The notes: generated by a model not told the origin, from the letters alone. Shown: positions 22,538 to 31,382, counted from the stretch's first letter. The stretch is DNA of 31,499 bases from JAAKFL01 sp964629645 (GCA_964629645.1 CAZVSU010000024.1:1-31499); one strand, 5' to 3'. Numbers and translations: made by a program.

Positions 22538-23121
22538 GGCGTTGGATCGTGTTTTTATTCCTTCCCCTTGTTTTGGGAGCAGAGGCTCAAGGCTATTTGA
22601 CCTTTGAAAAGGAGCCGCCACCTCGGATTTCCGAAGACATTCGGAACCGATGGATGGATGGCCCCGAGGCGCTTGAACAGGAGGCGCTCCGCAATCAAAA
22701 AATTGCCGCTTTTCATCGCTTCCCTCTGGGTCGGCTCTTGCTCTTTATCGCCATCGGGGGGCTTGCCGCCATTTGCATTCAGAACAGAGAGGCGCTCACA
22801 AAATGGATCGGGTCGCGTGCTGTGCCAAAGCTGTCGCCGCGGGAAAAAGCGGAAAAGAGGCTTGATCAGATTGAGAAAGTCGACGATATAAGCGAACGCA
22901 TCCGCCTTCTTGACGAAGCGATCAGAGACCACATTGAAGAGCGGACCAAGATTGCGGCCAAGGTGAGCACGCACAGAGAAATTCTCCATCAACTCACCGA
23001 GTCAAAAGAGCAGCATGAACGGCTTTTTCACAACATCGAGGCGGTCGAATTCAGAGGGTATCGGCCCACAGAAAAAGATTACGCCGCGATAAAAGCCGCC
23101 TGGCAAAACCTCATCAATTGA
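22534..23121 (+). CDS. Membrane protein of the MoxR operon (DUF4381-like), copy 1
   Basis: A 195-residue protein. It has an N-terminal signal peptide (about 1-19, IVFLFLPLVLGAEAQG), a short periplasmic segment with EKEPPPRISEDIRNRW, one membrane helix (about 67-84, LLLFIAIGGLAAICIQ) and a cytoplasmic helical tail rich in Glu/Lys/Arg. Size, position after DUF58 and topology resemble the DUF4381/BatC-type third gene of MoxR operons; that family assignment is by context, as the sequence match is loose. The VWA and TPR genes (BatA/BatB-type) that usually follow are absent after both copies. The stop is the right edge of the repeat. Confidence 0.7.
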   Translation: MRRWIVFLFLPLVLGAEAQGYLTFEKEPPPRISEDIRNRWMDGPEALEQEALRNQKIAAFHRFPLGRLLLFIAIGGLAAICIQNREALTKWIGSRAVPKLSPREKAEKRLDQIEKVDDISERIRLLDEAIRDHIEERTKIAAKVSTHREILHQLTESKEQHERLFHNIEAVEFRGYRPTEKDYAAIKAAWQNLIN

Positions 23122-23124
23122 CAT

Positions 23125-23150
23125 CCTCCCCTTGCGTTAGGCAAGAGGGG
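23125..23150. repeat. Hairpin resembling an IS200/IS605-family end, next to TTGAC
   Basis: Directly after TTGAC (the last shared bases of the repeat) comes ATCCTCCCC, then TTGC, loop GTTAG, GCAA and GAGGGG: a stem with a two-base bulge. 'TTGACATCCTCCCC...GGGG' resembles the subterminal hairpins of IS200/IS605 elements, which insert 3' of short targets such as TTAC or TTGAT. No TnpA or TnpB is present here. The likeness is from memory and short. Confidence 0.35.
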
Positions 23151-23164
23151 TCCTTTCGCCTAAG

Positions 23165-23220
23165 GCTAAGTAGTAAATAGTCAGCCAGCTTTTCAAAACA
23201 CGTCAAATTTTTTATCTACA
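23165..23220 (-). pseudogene. Remnant resembling the 5' end of epmB
   Basis: On the minus strand one frame reads CFEKLADYLLLS, against CFEKLADFLLLS of the intact epmB at its N-terminus. At base level 23171-23200 matches 1984-2013 in 26 of 30 positions, and looser similarity continues to about 23220 (the TTTTTTAT-CTACA stretch against TTTTTTGATACATA). The rest of epmB is missing; after the match the frame runs into the hairpin at 23125-23150. It lies just before rhs, as the real epmB lies before the rhs remnant. Confidence 0.65.
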
Positions 23221-23285
23221 ATTATATTTTATTTTGGTAATCTCGGCGCATCAACATTTCAAAAATACATTGGAAAGAGCGCATC

Positions 23286-26200
23286 ATGCTTCGTATTTTC
23301 TTGTTTTCAGTTTTCTGCTTGGCTGCCCAGTTTGCTTTCTCTTTTGATGAGCGAGCAGAAGAAGCGTTTTTCCTTTCGAGACCCGAGCAAGTCGCAACAT
23401 CGAGCGACGAACCCCAGTTTCTTGTGGGAGGCGTCGTTAATCCGCTCAGCGGCCAGCCTTCGCTTCGAAAAATAGATCTGATCATAAGGGGAGCTCAAGA
23501 ACTAACTTTAAGCAGAACCTACATGTCTCCCCATATGCCGGTTCAGCTGGCATACACCGAACAGAGCCGGGAAGAGTGGGAAAAATACCGCCTGTACCAT
23601 TATCTTGCTGCGAATTACAAAGGATGGCAATTCTATCCTCATCTGAAACTAATCTTTTCTCCTGAAACAAAGCAGATTCTCGTAACTGATCCAAATGGAT
23701 GTACGCTCGGTTTTTCTTTTAAGGGACCCCGTATGACAAAAGCGACATTCGAGGGAAAATCGTATGGAATCAGCAATTGTGCAGGAGAAAGTCCAAGCGG
23801 CGCCTTTGATCCAAGAAATACGCGCGTCGTTTACGACCAAAAAAGCAGTCAGATCATTGTTTATGGAATCGATCAAGTGGAGAGATTTTATCGTTTTGAA
23901 AAATATGAGCCAAAAGGGACAATCCTCTACCTTTTAGAAAAAGAAAGGCTGCCGAACGGAAAAATCCTAAGATACCACTATACAAAAGGAGAGCCCGTAA
24001 GGGTCGAAAGTTTAGCTCCGAATGAACAGTTTGTCTATGCGTCACTGACAATAGAGGGAAATCCTTGGAAAGGAAATACGTTCTTTTCATCCTCCTCTGG
24101 TCAAGAGGCGGAGTATGTGTTTGAGCGAAGGCCGTTGCATGTTCATGTCAAAGAAAGAACCGAGGGTTGGTTTAAAGACTCAAAGTTTGAAATGGAGAGG
24201 CGTTATCTATGCCCGCCGATTCTCTCGGAAGTGAGATCGCCGAATTTCAGAAAAGAGCGTTTCGGTTATTGCGATCGATTTTTACTTACCTCTTATGAGG
24301 ATAAAGACCAGCATTTTCAAAGTGTCAATGGGGGTTATGGAAAAGACCCCTATCACTACCGCGTCCATTGGTTGTTGAAGCCGGATGTAGAAAGTGGAGA
24401 CTTTAGCGTTGTTTACGAAATGTCTTACGACCCTCCCGTTGCAGGAAGAAAAGGAGGAACAACAACAGTCCATTCAAGCGATGGAACGTCTACTGTTTAT
24501 CATTTTTCCAAGCAGCTCTTGATGACGAAGATTGAATTCTTTGGAGCAGAAGGTGATCTAAAAAAAGAAAAACTCCTTTCTTGGGATGATCGGAATTGGC
24601 TTCAATCTGTTGACATTCGATACGGGCAGGGACAGCTATTTTCTCGTAGATCGTTTGAGTATGACCGTTTCGGAAATCCTATTTTGGAAACGTTCACAGG
24701 AGATCTGTCCGGTTCAGGTGAAATAGAGTCGACATGGACAAAGCGCTCCTTTTCTGACGACGGAAAAAATCTTCTTCTTAGCGAAGCAAGGGAAGATGGT
24801 TCGACAACCGTCTGGTCTTATCTCGAAGGGACAAGCCTTGCCGCCTCAAAGCTCATCAAAGATGGTGATGAGATCATCTTAAGAGAGTTTTGGAAATATG
24901 ACGAAAGCCACAATCTGATAGAAAAGCGATCCGACAACGGAAACAGCAAAGACCCATGCAATATGAGCGGCGCGACTGAAAGCCATGAGATAACCTACAG
25001 TCTTCGCCAGTCGGCCCCCTTTCTCCATATGCCTGAGAAAGAGAGTATCACAAGTTTTGGAACACTGCTCAGGGAACGCCATTTAGTCTACGATGAATAT
25101 GGAAATGTGACGCGAGAAGATATTGACGATGCTTTAGGCAAAAGAGCCTTTTCTATTCACAGGACCTACAACGAAAGAGGAGATCTTTTAACCGAGACCG
25201 ATCGCCTTGGACAGACATCTGCATATTCTTATGATGAAAATGGGCATTGCATCTCGGCATCCAGCACCTCAAACAGACGGCAAAAGAAAATGTCATATGA
25301 CTTACGAGGAAGGCTCAGCCTCGTTGAAGAAGAGGGGGTTGAAGGAGCTTGCCATAGAGAATCTTCAAAATACGACATGCATGATCGTCTCATTGAAACA
25401 AACGATTATTTTGGCAACAGCACGCAACTCACATACGATCCATGCGTCAATAAAGTGTGCCAAACAGATTTCCCTAAAATTTGTGGTTTGGATGGACATC
25501 CTCTCGATGTTGTGACGGTTTCGACTTATGATCCATTTGGGAGGGAAACCAGTTTTACCGATCCGAACGGGAAAATAACGACCTATACATACAACGTACG
25601 GGGGTCTGTGAGCGGGATTCATCACCCAAACGGCGGAATCGAGACCTTTCGCTATGCAAAAAATGGCGACCTCGTTTCTAAAACTGATCCTGACGGACTA
25701 AGGGTTGACTATGAGTACGATATTTTAAGAAGACCCCTTAAGAAATCTTATCTGTCAGAAGACGGGCATTTTCTTGGAGAAGAGACGTTTGCCTACAATA
25801 GTTTCCACCTGACATCAGAAACAGATAAAGAAGGCCATCTCAGACACTATTTTTACGATAGTGCAGGCAGAAAAATTCGCGAAGAGTTTTGTGGTCGCGT
25901 GACAGAGTTTGGGTATGATTCCCTAGGGAGGCTACGTACCATAACCAAATATAATGGGACAGATGCCCTTGTGGTTCACTATGAAAGAGATGTGGAAGAT
26001 CGCATTGTCTCTAAAAAAAAGACCGATCTTTCAGGCCAAGTTCTCTCAAAAATTAAACACTCCTACGACGATGACGGAAACCGTGAGACCATTTCCCGTT
26101 TTATTAATGGAAAAGAAGCAATCGAACGCTTTTCTTATGACGCCTTCAAAAGGCCTATCTTTTATCAAGATGCCGCTGGTTTTGAATTTCATACCTATTA

Positions 26201-28505
26201 TGATGAAACTTATTCTAATCCACTTGGACAAAATGTCATGCAGGTAACATCGGTTGATCCAAAGGGCTGCGCATTGATTAAGACATTCGATGCCTTGCGT
26301 CATGTTGTCCGTGAAGAAAAAATTTCGAATGAAGGAGCGCCTCTTTTTTGCCAAGAGAATTGGCGTGATCCTGCAGGCAATGTCATTGTTCATAAAGACC
26401 ATATCTATGAAGGAGGCAAATTTCAATCGACCCAAACCGTCCGCTATTTTTATACAGACAGCCATCAAATCGGTAGAATGATCAGAGGCTTTGGAACAGA
26501 AAACGAAAGAGAGACTCTCTATACCCATGCGCCCTCCGGAAAATTAAAAGGAAAAATTCTCCCCGACGGGACGGTGCTCACGTTTTCCTATCACCCCTTA
26601 GGGTCTTTGAGCCGTATCGACTCCTCTGATCAAAAAATCTCTTACTCCTTTGCCTATAATGCCTTAGGAGACCTCACAGAAGCCTATGATGAAAATAAAG
26701 ACCTCAAAATTAAACGAACCGTCGATTCGTTCGGGAATGTGATTGCCGAAGTGTTTCCCTTTGGGCTGAGCATTGAAAAAGACTATGACGACTTTGATCG
26801 GCCGGTCAGCCTCAATCTGTTCAAGCATGGCCAAGTGCGATATGAATACGACCCCCTCTTCTTAAGAGAAATCATAAGAGAGGCCCCGCAAGGCCAAGAG
26901 GTCTACCGCCATACCTTCGTTGACTACGACCTGGATGGAAATCTGATAAAGGAGCAGCCGATCGGCTCTCTTGGTTTTGTTTCCTATACCAGAGATCAAA
27001 GAGGCCGGCTGACGCGTCTTAACAGTCCCGCCTTTTCTGAAACGTGCGATTATGATTCCATCGGCAACCTTATCAGACATGTGACAAATGGAGAGCAGTC
27101 TCAATACGAATACGACGGGACATGGCAGCTGATAGAAGAAGAGTCGCCCGAAGGCAAAATCACATATGGAAACGACTCTCTTTTCAACAGAACCCGCAAA
27201 AATAACCTCCACTACCAAACCAATTCCTTACATGAATTGATTTCAGATGGTGAAAACGTCTACGAATATGATTTAAGGGGCAATCGCGTCAGTAAAAAGA
27301 ATCGTACAGATACCACTCGTTATACCTATGATCCCCTGGACCAACTCATTAAAGTTAAATCAAAAGATAACAAGACAGAGTTTATCTACGATCCATTAGG
27401 AAGACGTCTGACAAAAATTGTTTCGACAAAAGTCGGTGATCACTGGGAGGAGTCCGGCCGCGACTATTATCTCTATGACGGCGACAGTGAAATCGGTTCT
27501 TTGAAGGCTTGCGGCGAGCTTGACAGCTTTAGAGTTGTCAGTCCCGATATTTCCTCCAGAACAATCAGCATCGAAGCCGGCGGCAAGGTCTTTGCCCCCA
27601 TCACAGACGTGCAGAGAAACATTCGCCGGCTTGTCGATATTGAATCAAACGACGTTGTTCAGCAATACGACTATACCGCATTTGGTGAGAAACTGCAGGG
27701 AAAAGAGACGATCGAAAACCCTTGGCAATTTGCGTCAAAACGCTTTGATCCCGGCTTAACACTCATTTATTTCGGCAAACGAGACTACGACCCCGCAATA
27801 GGGAGGTGGCTGACGCAGGATCCATTAGGTTTTGAAGATAGCTTTAATCCCTACCAATATGTGTACAACAATCCCTATCGATACTTCGATCCTTATGGGG
27901 AAAGCGTTGAGGGCTTCCTTTACGGCCTAGGATCAGTCATTTTGGGATCAGGTATCATCTTGACTGGCGGCATGGCTGAGGTCGCCACCTGCGGGGGTTA
28001 TACCATTGCCTTGGGATTGCATTTACAATTGGGCGCCACCCTTATCGGGTCCGGCCTTGCAATGACCTTCTACAATCTACCGGAACTTCCTCTTCTTTCC
28101 GACCTGCATTGCCCGACACTATCCCCACAACAGTACGAAACCCATGGACTCATTACTCTTCCCACCTTTGATTATCATATTAGTCTTTCCGAGATCCGCA
28201 TTGATAAAAAGGATCAACAAGAAGGTAAAAAGAAGCAGAGAAATGCACGTCCAGATCCGGATCCAAGAGCAGAAGGCTCTGAGCACTCAATAATCGAAAA
28301 ACCCGGCCCCGATGGCCAATATACAACACATCACGACAATGGTCGCAATTGGAAGCAATATCGAGGTTCTGGAAAATCACATGGTGAAGTCGCACGACCG
28401 AATGTCAAAGAACCATCTGTCAACGTGAGCCCAGATGGCCGAATTCATATTAATCGACCAACTGTCAGACCAGCAAATCCCGATGAAATTCCTAAAAGAA
28501 AATAG
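23286..28505 (+). CDS. Secreted Rhs/YD-repeat protein with C-terminal toxin domain
   Basis: A 1739-residue polymorphic-toxin protein. A Sec signal peptide is visible (about 1-19, MLRIFLFSVFCLAAQFAFS). The N-terminal region has GGVVNPLSGQP and DLIIRGAQELTLSRTY, typical of Rhs proteins. YD repeats (xxYDxxGR type) run from about 440 to 1490. The Rhs core ends with YDPAIGRWLTQDPLGFEDSFNPYQYVYNNPYRYFDPYGE (the long block at about 1500-1539), where variable tips begin. The 200-residue tip has a hydrophobic, Gly-rich part (about 1542-1600) and a terminal domain (about 1664-1739) containing GPDGQYTTH, WKQYRGSGKSHGE and RPNVKE. This resembles the 'polymorphic toxin type 24' group as I remember it; the activity is unproven. 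The next gene is its likely immunity gene. Confidence 0.9.
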   Translation: MLRIFLFSVFCLAAQFAFSFDERAEEAFFLSRPEQVATSSDEPQFLVGGVVNPLSGQPSLRKIDLIIRGAQELTLSRTYMSPHMPVQLAYTEQSREEWEKYRLYHYLAANYKGWQFYPHLKLIFSPETKQILVTDPNGCTLGFSFKGPRMTKATFEGKSYGISNCAGESPSGAFDPRNTRVVYDQKSSQIIVYGIDQVERFYRFEKYEPKGTILYLLEKERLPNGKILRYHYTKGEPVRVESLAPNEQFVYASLTIEGNPWKGNTFFSSSSGQEAEYVFERRPLHVHVKERTEGWFKDSKFEMERRYLCPPILSEVRSPNFRKERFGYCDRFLLTSYEDKDQHFQSVNGGYGKDPYHYRVHWLLKPDVESGDFSVVYEMSYDPPVAGRKGGTTTVHSSDGTSTVYHFSKQLLMTKIEFFGAEGDLKKEKLLSWDDRNWLQSVDIRYGQGQLFSRRSFEYDRFGNPILETFTGDLSGSGEIESTWTKRSFSDDGKNLLLSEAREDGSTTVWSYLEGTSLAASKLIKDGDEIILREFWKYDESHNLIEKRSDNGNSKDPCNMSGATESHEITYSLRQSAPFLHMPEKESITSFGTLLRERHLVYDEYGNVTREDIDDALGKRAFSIHRTYNERGDLLTETDRLGQTSAYSYDENGHCISASSTSNRRQKKMSYDLRGRLSLVEEEGVEGACHRESSKYDMHDRLIETNDYFGNSTQLTYDPCVNKVCQTDFPKICGLDGHPLDVVTVSTYDPFGRETSFTDPNGKITTYTYNVRGSVSGIHHPNGGIETFRYAKNGDLVSKTDPDGLRVDYEYDILRRPLKKSYLSEDGHFLGEETFAYNSFHLTSETDKEGHLRHYFYDSAGRKIREEFCGRVTEFGYDSLGRLRTITKYNGTDALVVHYERDVEDRIVSKKKTDLSGQVLSKIKHSYDDDGNRETISRFINGKEAIERFSYDAFKRPIFYQDAAGFEFHTYYDETYSNPLGQNVMQVTSVDPKGCALIKTFDALRHVVREEKISNEGAPLFCQENWRDPAGNVIVHKDHIYEGGKFQSTQTVRYFYTDSHQIGRMIRGFGTENERETLYTHAPSGKLKGKILPDGTVLTFSYHPLGSLSRIDSSDQKISYSFAYNALGDLTEAYDENKDLKIKRTVDSFGNVIAEVFPFGLSIEKDYDDFDRPVSLNLFKHGQVRYEYDPLFLREIIREAPQGQEVYRHTFVDYDLDGNLIKEQPIGSLGFVSYTRDQRGRLTRLNSPAFSETCDYDSIGNLIRHVTNGEQSQYEYDGTWQLIEEESPEGKITYGNDSLFNRTRKNNLHYQTNSLHELISDGENVYEYDLRGNRVSKKNRTDTTRYTYDPLDQLIKVKSKDNKTEFIYDPLGRRLTKIVSTKVGDHWEESGRDYYLYDGDSEIGSLKACGELDSFRVVSPDISSRTISIEAGGKVFAPITDVQRNIRRLVDIESNDVVQQYDYTAFGEKLQGKETIENPWQFASKRFDPGLTLIYFGKRDYDPAIGRWLTQDPLGFEDSFNPYQYVYNNPYRYFDPYGESVEGFLYGLGSVILGSGIILTGGMAEVATCGGYTIALGLHLQLGATLIGSGLAMTFYNLPELPLLSDLHCPTLSPQQYETHGLITLPTFDYHISLSEIRIDKKDQQEGKKKQRNARPDPDPRAEGSEHSIIEKPGPDGQYTTHHDNGRNWKQYRGSGKSHGEVARPNVKEPSVNVSPDGRIHINRPTVRPANPDEIPKRK

Positions 28506-28513
28506 GAAATAAA

Positions 28514-28948
28514 ATGAGCCAAAAGAACGAAAAACCCGATGTATATAATATTGTTTATTATCTTATTCAGGATGAGGTCATAAAACCCGAGTTCTTATTT
28601 ACTATGCTGGAAATTTTTTGGCCTTCTTTTATCACAAAGGATGGGTATGTTTTCTTGAAAGAAACTTTTGACGCCAATTATTTTTCGAAATTATCCAGCG
28701 ATGGTTTAAATCCAGAGTATTGGATAAACTTACTGACTATTGAGCATTACTTTTCAAATCTTCCCGACTGGGAAGAAAAATCTAAGGTATTTGCTAAAGC
28801 ACTTATCTCGCTATACCGAGCCAAACTCAAAACAGATTTTCCTCAAATGAAATTCGTAGTTGAGTATTTCTGCGATGAGGAGGTCGGAGATTACGGGCTG
28901 ACGTTTTATCAAGTAGACGATACCTCAGAAAAAAACGAGAAAAAATGA
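28514..28948 (+). CDS. Putative immunity protein for the Rhs toxin
   Basis: I do not recognise the family of this 144-residue protein. It begins eight bases after the rhs stop with a good ribosome binding site (AGGA, six bases before the ATG). It is acidic and aromatic, without signal peptide or membrane helix, as expected for a cytoplasmic protein that binds a toxin tip. Small acidic genes immediately after rhs genes are typically immunity genes; the assignment is from position and character only. Its last four bases (ATGA) overlap the ATG of the following chimeric moxR. The sequence is more AT-rich than the moxR operon, in keeping with separate origin of the cassette. Confidence 0.6.
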   Translation: MSQKNEKPDVYNIVYYLIQDEVIKPEFLFTMLEIFWPSFITKDGYVFLKETFDANYFSKLSSDGLNPEYWINLLTIEHYFSNLPDWEEKSKVFAKALISLYRAKLKTDFPQMKFVVEYFCDEEVGDYGLTFYQVDDTSEKNEKK

Positions 28949-29778
28949 GCGATCCTTCTGGCCCTTTCTTCCCTTTCGAGAATACGATGGCCAAAGTTGT
29001 CTCATGCGACTTTAAGCGCATTCAGTTCACACCTGATCTCCTCCCAGCCGATTTAATCGGCACGACCATTTACAACCAAAACGAGGGGCAGTTCACGGTC
29101 AAAAAAGGGCCGGTATTCACCAACATCTTGCTCGCAGACGAAATCAACCGCGCCCCTCCGAAAGTGCAAGCGGCCCTCCTAGAGGTCATGCAGGAGCGGC
29201 AAGTGACTATCGGCGGCGAAAGCTTTAAAACAGGGACTCCATTTTTAGTGATGGCGACTCAAAATCCGGTTGAGCAGGAGGGCACCTATAGTCTTCCGGA
29301 GGCGCAGACAGACCGCTTTATGCTGAAAGTGCTCATCGACTACCCGACAAAAGAAGAAGAAAAAGAGATCATTGCCAGAATGGGGAAGATGGGCGATCTC
29401 CCTTCGGCAGGTGCCGCTATGTCGGGGGATGACATCCTAAAAGCTCGTCGAGTGGTCGATTCTATTTTTATCGATGAGAAGGTGACCGACTACATCCTCG
29501 ATATTGTGTTTGCCACCCGCACCCCCGAAAGGCACAACCTTGAGATCGGATCGCTGATTCAGTTCGGCGCCTCGCCAAGGGCGAGCATCGCCATGCAGAT
29601 TGCCGCAAAAGCCGAGGCCTTTTTGGAGGGGAGGGGCTTTGTCACCCCCGACGATATCAAAAGCATCGCCCATGAGATTTTGCGTCACCGAATTCGCATC
29701 TCCTATGAAGCAGAAGCAGAAGGTGTCACTTCCGACGATCTGATCGATCAAATCTTATCGACCATACCGGTGCCGTGA
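28945..29778 (+). pseudogene. 5'-truncated moxR joined to a new 12-residue start; Walker A lost
   Basis: The ORF (277 residues) starts MSDPSGPFFPFE and then continues with NTMAKVV, residue 65 onward of the complete MoxR at 20664-21653. Residues 1-64, including the Walker A GLPGLAKT (54-61), are missing; Walker B, sensor 1 and sensor 2 remain. The first 12 codons come from the rhs cassette, perhaps the start of a third cassette gene cut at the junction (28979/28980). The ATG overlaps the stop of the putative immunity gene, so the chimera could well be translated. Without Walker A it should not bind ATP normally. I class it as broken, though a dominant-negative or structural role is conceivable. 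Confidence 0.85.
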
Positions 29779-30662
29779 TGGCTGCCCTCCCTCCCGAGAC
29801 GTTCAAACGGATCAAAAAAATTGAGATCACCACCAATCGACTTGTCGAAGAGCTTTTGGGAGGCGCCTACCGTTCCGCATTTAAAGGAAACGGCATCGAA
29901 TTCGAAGAGGTCCGACAGTATTTCCCCGGCGACGATGTCCGCTCTATCGACTGGAACGTCACTGCCCGGATGAACGCCCCATTTGTCAAGACGTTTCGGG
30001 AAGAAAGGGAGCTTACAGTGATGCTCTGCATCGATGTTTCGGCCTCCGCGAGGTTCGGCGCTCCCAACAGGACAAAAGAAGATTTGATGGCTGAAATTTC
30101 GGCGACCCTGGCCTTTTCCGCGATAAAAAATCAAGACAAGGTGGGTCTCATTTTATTCACCGATCAAGTCGAGCATTATCTTCCCCCGAGAAAAGGGAGG
30201 CGCCATGTCCTCCGGGTGATCAGAGAAATTTTGGCTTTTGAGCCGAAACACCGGAAGACAAATATCGCCGAAGCGCTCCGTTTTTTAGGCAATGTCCAAA
30301 AAAGAATGGCCGTTTGTTTTTTGGTGTCCGATTTTTTGTGTCCTTCCAATTACCAGCATGAGCTGAAGATCAATGCCAAACATCACGACTTAATCCTCCT
30401 TAATGTCAAAGATGCCCTCGAAAAAAAGTGCCCTCCGTTTTCTTTTCTCACATTGAAAGATACCGAAACAGCAGAGGTGGGCATCATCAATGGACAAGAC
30501 CCTCGGACGCAGAAAGACTTTCAAGAGCGGGTCCAAGCAGAAGAAGAGGCGCTGATGTCGTTAACGGCAAAACTGGGCATTCACTGCCTCCACTTTCGAA
30601 CCGATACCCCCTATGCCGCAGCCATCAATCGCTTTTTTAAAGAGAGGAAAAAAAGGCGATGA
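29778..30662 (+). CDS. DUF58 / VWA-like protein of the MoxR operon, copy 2
   Basis: Identical in sequence to the gene at 21653-22537, with the same D-V-S-A-S MIDAS-type motif and the same overlap with the preceding moxR stop (TGATG). It lies downstream of the truncated moxR, so any expression would come from the rhs/immunity transcript. Being intact, it may raise the dose of this partner relative to full-length MoxR. Confidence 0.88.
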   Translation: MAALPPETFKRIKKIEITTNRLVEELLGGAYRSAFKGNGIEFEEVRQYFPGDDVRSIDWNVTARMNAPFVKTFREERELTVMLCIDVSASARFGAPNRTKEDLMAEISATLAFSAIKNQDKVGLILFTDQVEHYLPPRKGRRHVLRVIREILAFEPKHRKTNIAEALRFLGNVQKRMAVCFLVSDFLCPSNYQHELKINAKHHDLILLNVKDALEKKCPPFSFLTLKDTETAEVGIINGQDPRTQKDFQERVQAEEEALMSLTAKLGIHCLHFRTDTPYAAAINRFFKERKKRR

Positions 30663-31246
30663 GGCGTTGGATCGTGTTTTTATTCCTTCCCCTTGTTTTG
30701 GGAGCAGAGGCTCAAGGCTATTTGACCTTTGAAAAGGAGCCGCCACCTCGGATTTCCGAAGACATTCGGAACCGATGGATGGATGGCCCCGAGGCGCTTG
30801 AACAGGAGGCGCTCCGCAATCAAAAAATTGCCGCTTTTCATCGCTTCCCTCTGGGTCGGCTCTTGCTCTTTATCGCCATCGGGGGGCTTGCCGCCATTTG
30901 CATTCAGAACAGAGAGGCGCTCACAAAATGGATCGGGTCGCGTGCTGTGCCAAAGCTGTCGCCGCGGGAAAAAGCGGAAAAGAGGCTTGATCAGATTGAG
31001 AAAGTCGACGATATAAGCGAACGCATCCGCCTTCTTGACGAAGCGATCAGAGACCACATTGAAGAGCGGACCAAGATTGCGGCCAAGGTGAGCACGCACA
31101 GAGAAATTCTCCATCAACTCACCGAGTCAAAAGAGCAGCATGAACGGCTTTTTCACAACATCGAGGCGGTCGAATTCAGAGGGTATCGGCCCACAGAAAA
31201 AGATTACGCCGCGATAAAAGCCGCCTGGCAAAACCTCATCAATTGA
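30659..31246 (+). CDS. Membrane protein of the MoxR operon (DUF4381-like), copy 2
   Basis: Identical to the protein at 22534-23121: signal peptide, one membrane helix at about 67-84 and a charged cytoplasmic tail. It overlaps the DUF58 gene by ATGA. The repeat ends one base after its stop. As after copy 1, no BatA/BatB-type VWA gene follows. Downstream comes a short hairpin-like stretch (GGTCCCC-ATCA-GGGGTCT, 31253-31271) that might end the transcript. Confidence 0.7.
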   Translation: MRRWIVFLFLPLVLGAEAQGYLTFEKEPPPRISEDIRNRWMDGPEALEQEALRNQKIAAFHRFPLGRLLLFIAIGGLAAICIQNREALTKWIGSRAVPKLSPREKAEKRLDQIEKVDDISERIRLLDEAIRDHIEERTKIAAKVSTHREILHQLTESKEQHERLFHNIEAVEFRGYRPTEKDYAAIKAAWQNLIN

Positions 31247-31382
31247 CTAATCTGGTCCCCATCAGGGGTCTCATGCGTCTAAACAAACACTTATATCAAT
31301 CTTGACGAAATCTTAATGGAGGGATGTTACACTAATTATCTAAGCGATCAGAAATATGTTCTAAGTATAAAGGAGAGATAAT

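Larger units (their letters stand above)
20855..23122 (+). repeat. 2268-bp exact direct repeat, copy 1 (moxR-operon)
   Basis: Bases 20855-23122 recur at 28980-31247 with a constant offset of 8125. All proteins on both strands come out identical between the copies, and I saw no base difference. The left boundary lies within moxR codon 64 (GAATACG is the first shared sequence). The right boundary is one base after the TGA of the third gene (shared AATTGAC). Copy 1 keeps the native 5' flank (complete moxR). Confidence 0.95.
28980..31247 (+). repeat. 2268-bp exact direct repeat, copy 2 (moxR-operon)
   Basis: Same sequence as 20855-23122, offset 8125. Copy 2 lacks the 5' end of moxR and is followed at 31248 by sequence not present after copy 1. 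That is the pattern left when a circle carrying an internal fragment integrates by one crossover, or when a segment is duplicated in tandem. The 5857 bases between the copies (23123-28979) hold the hairpin, the epmB remnant, rhs and the immunity gene. Confidence 0.95.

Noticed and set aside
23125..23150. Hairpin after the third moxR-operon gene as a rho-independent terminator
   Set aside because: The stem has a bulge and no T-run follows. Its place exactly at the repeat boundary fits a mobile-element end better.
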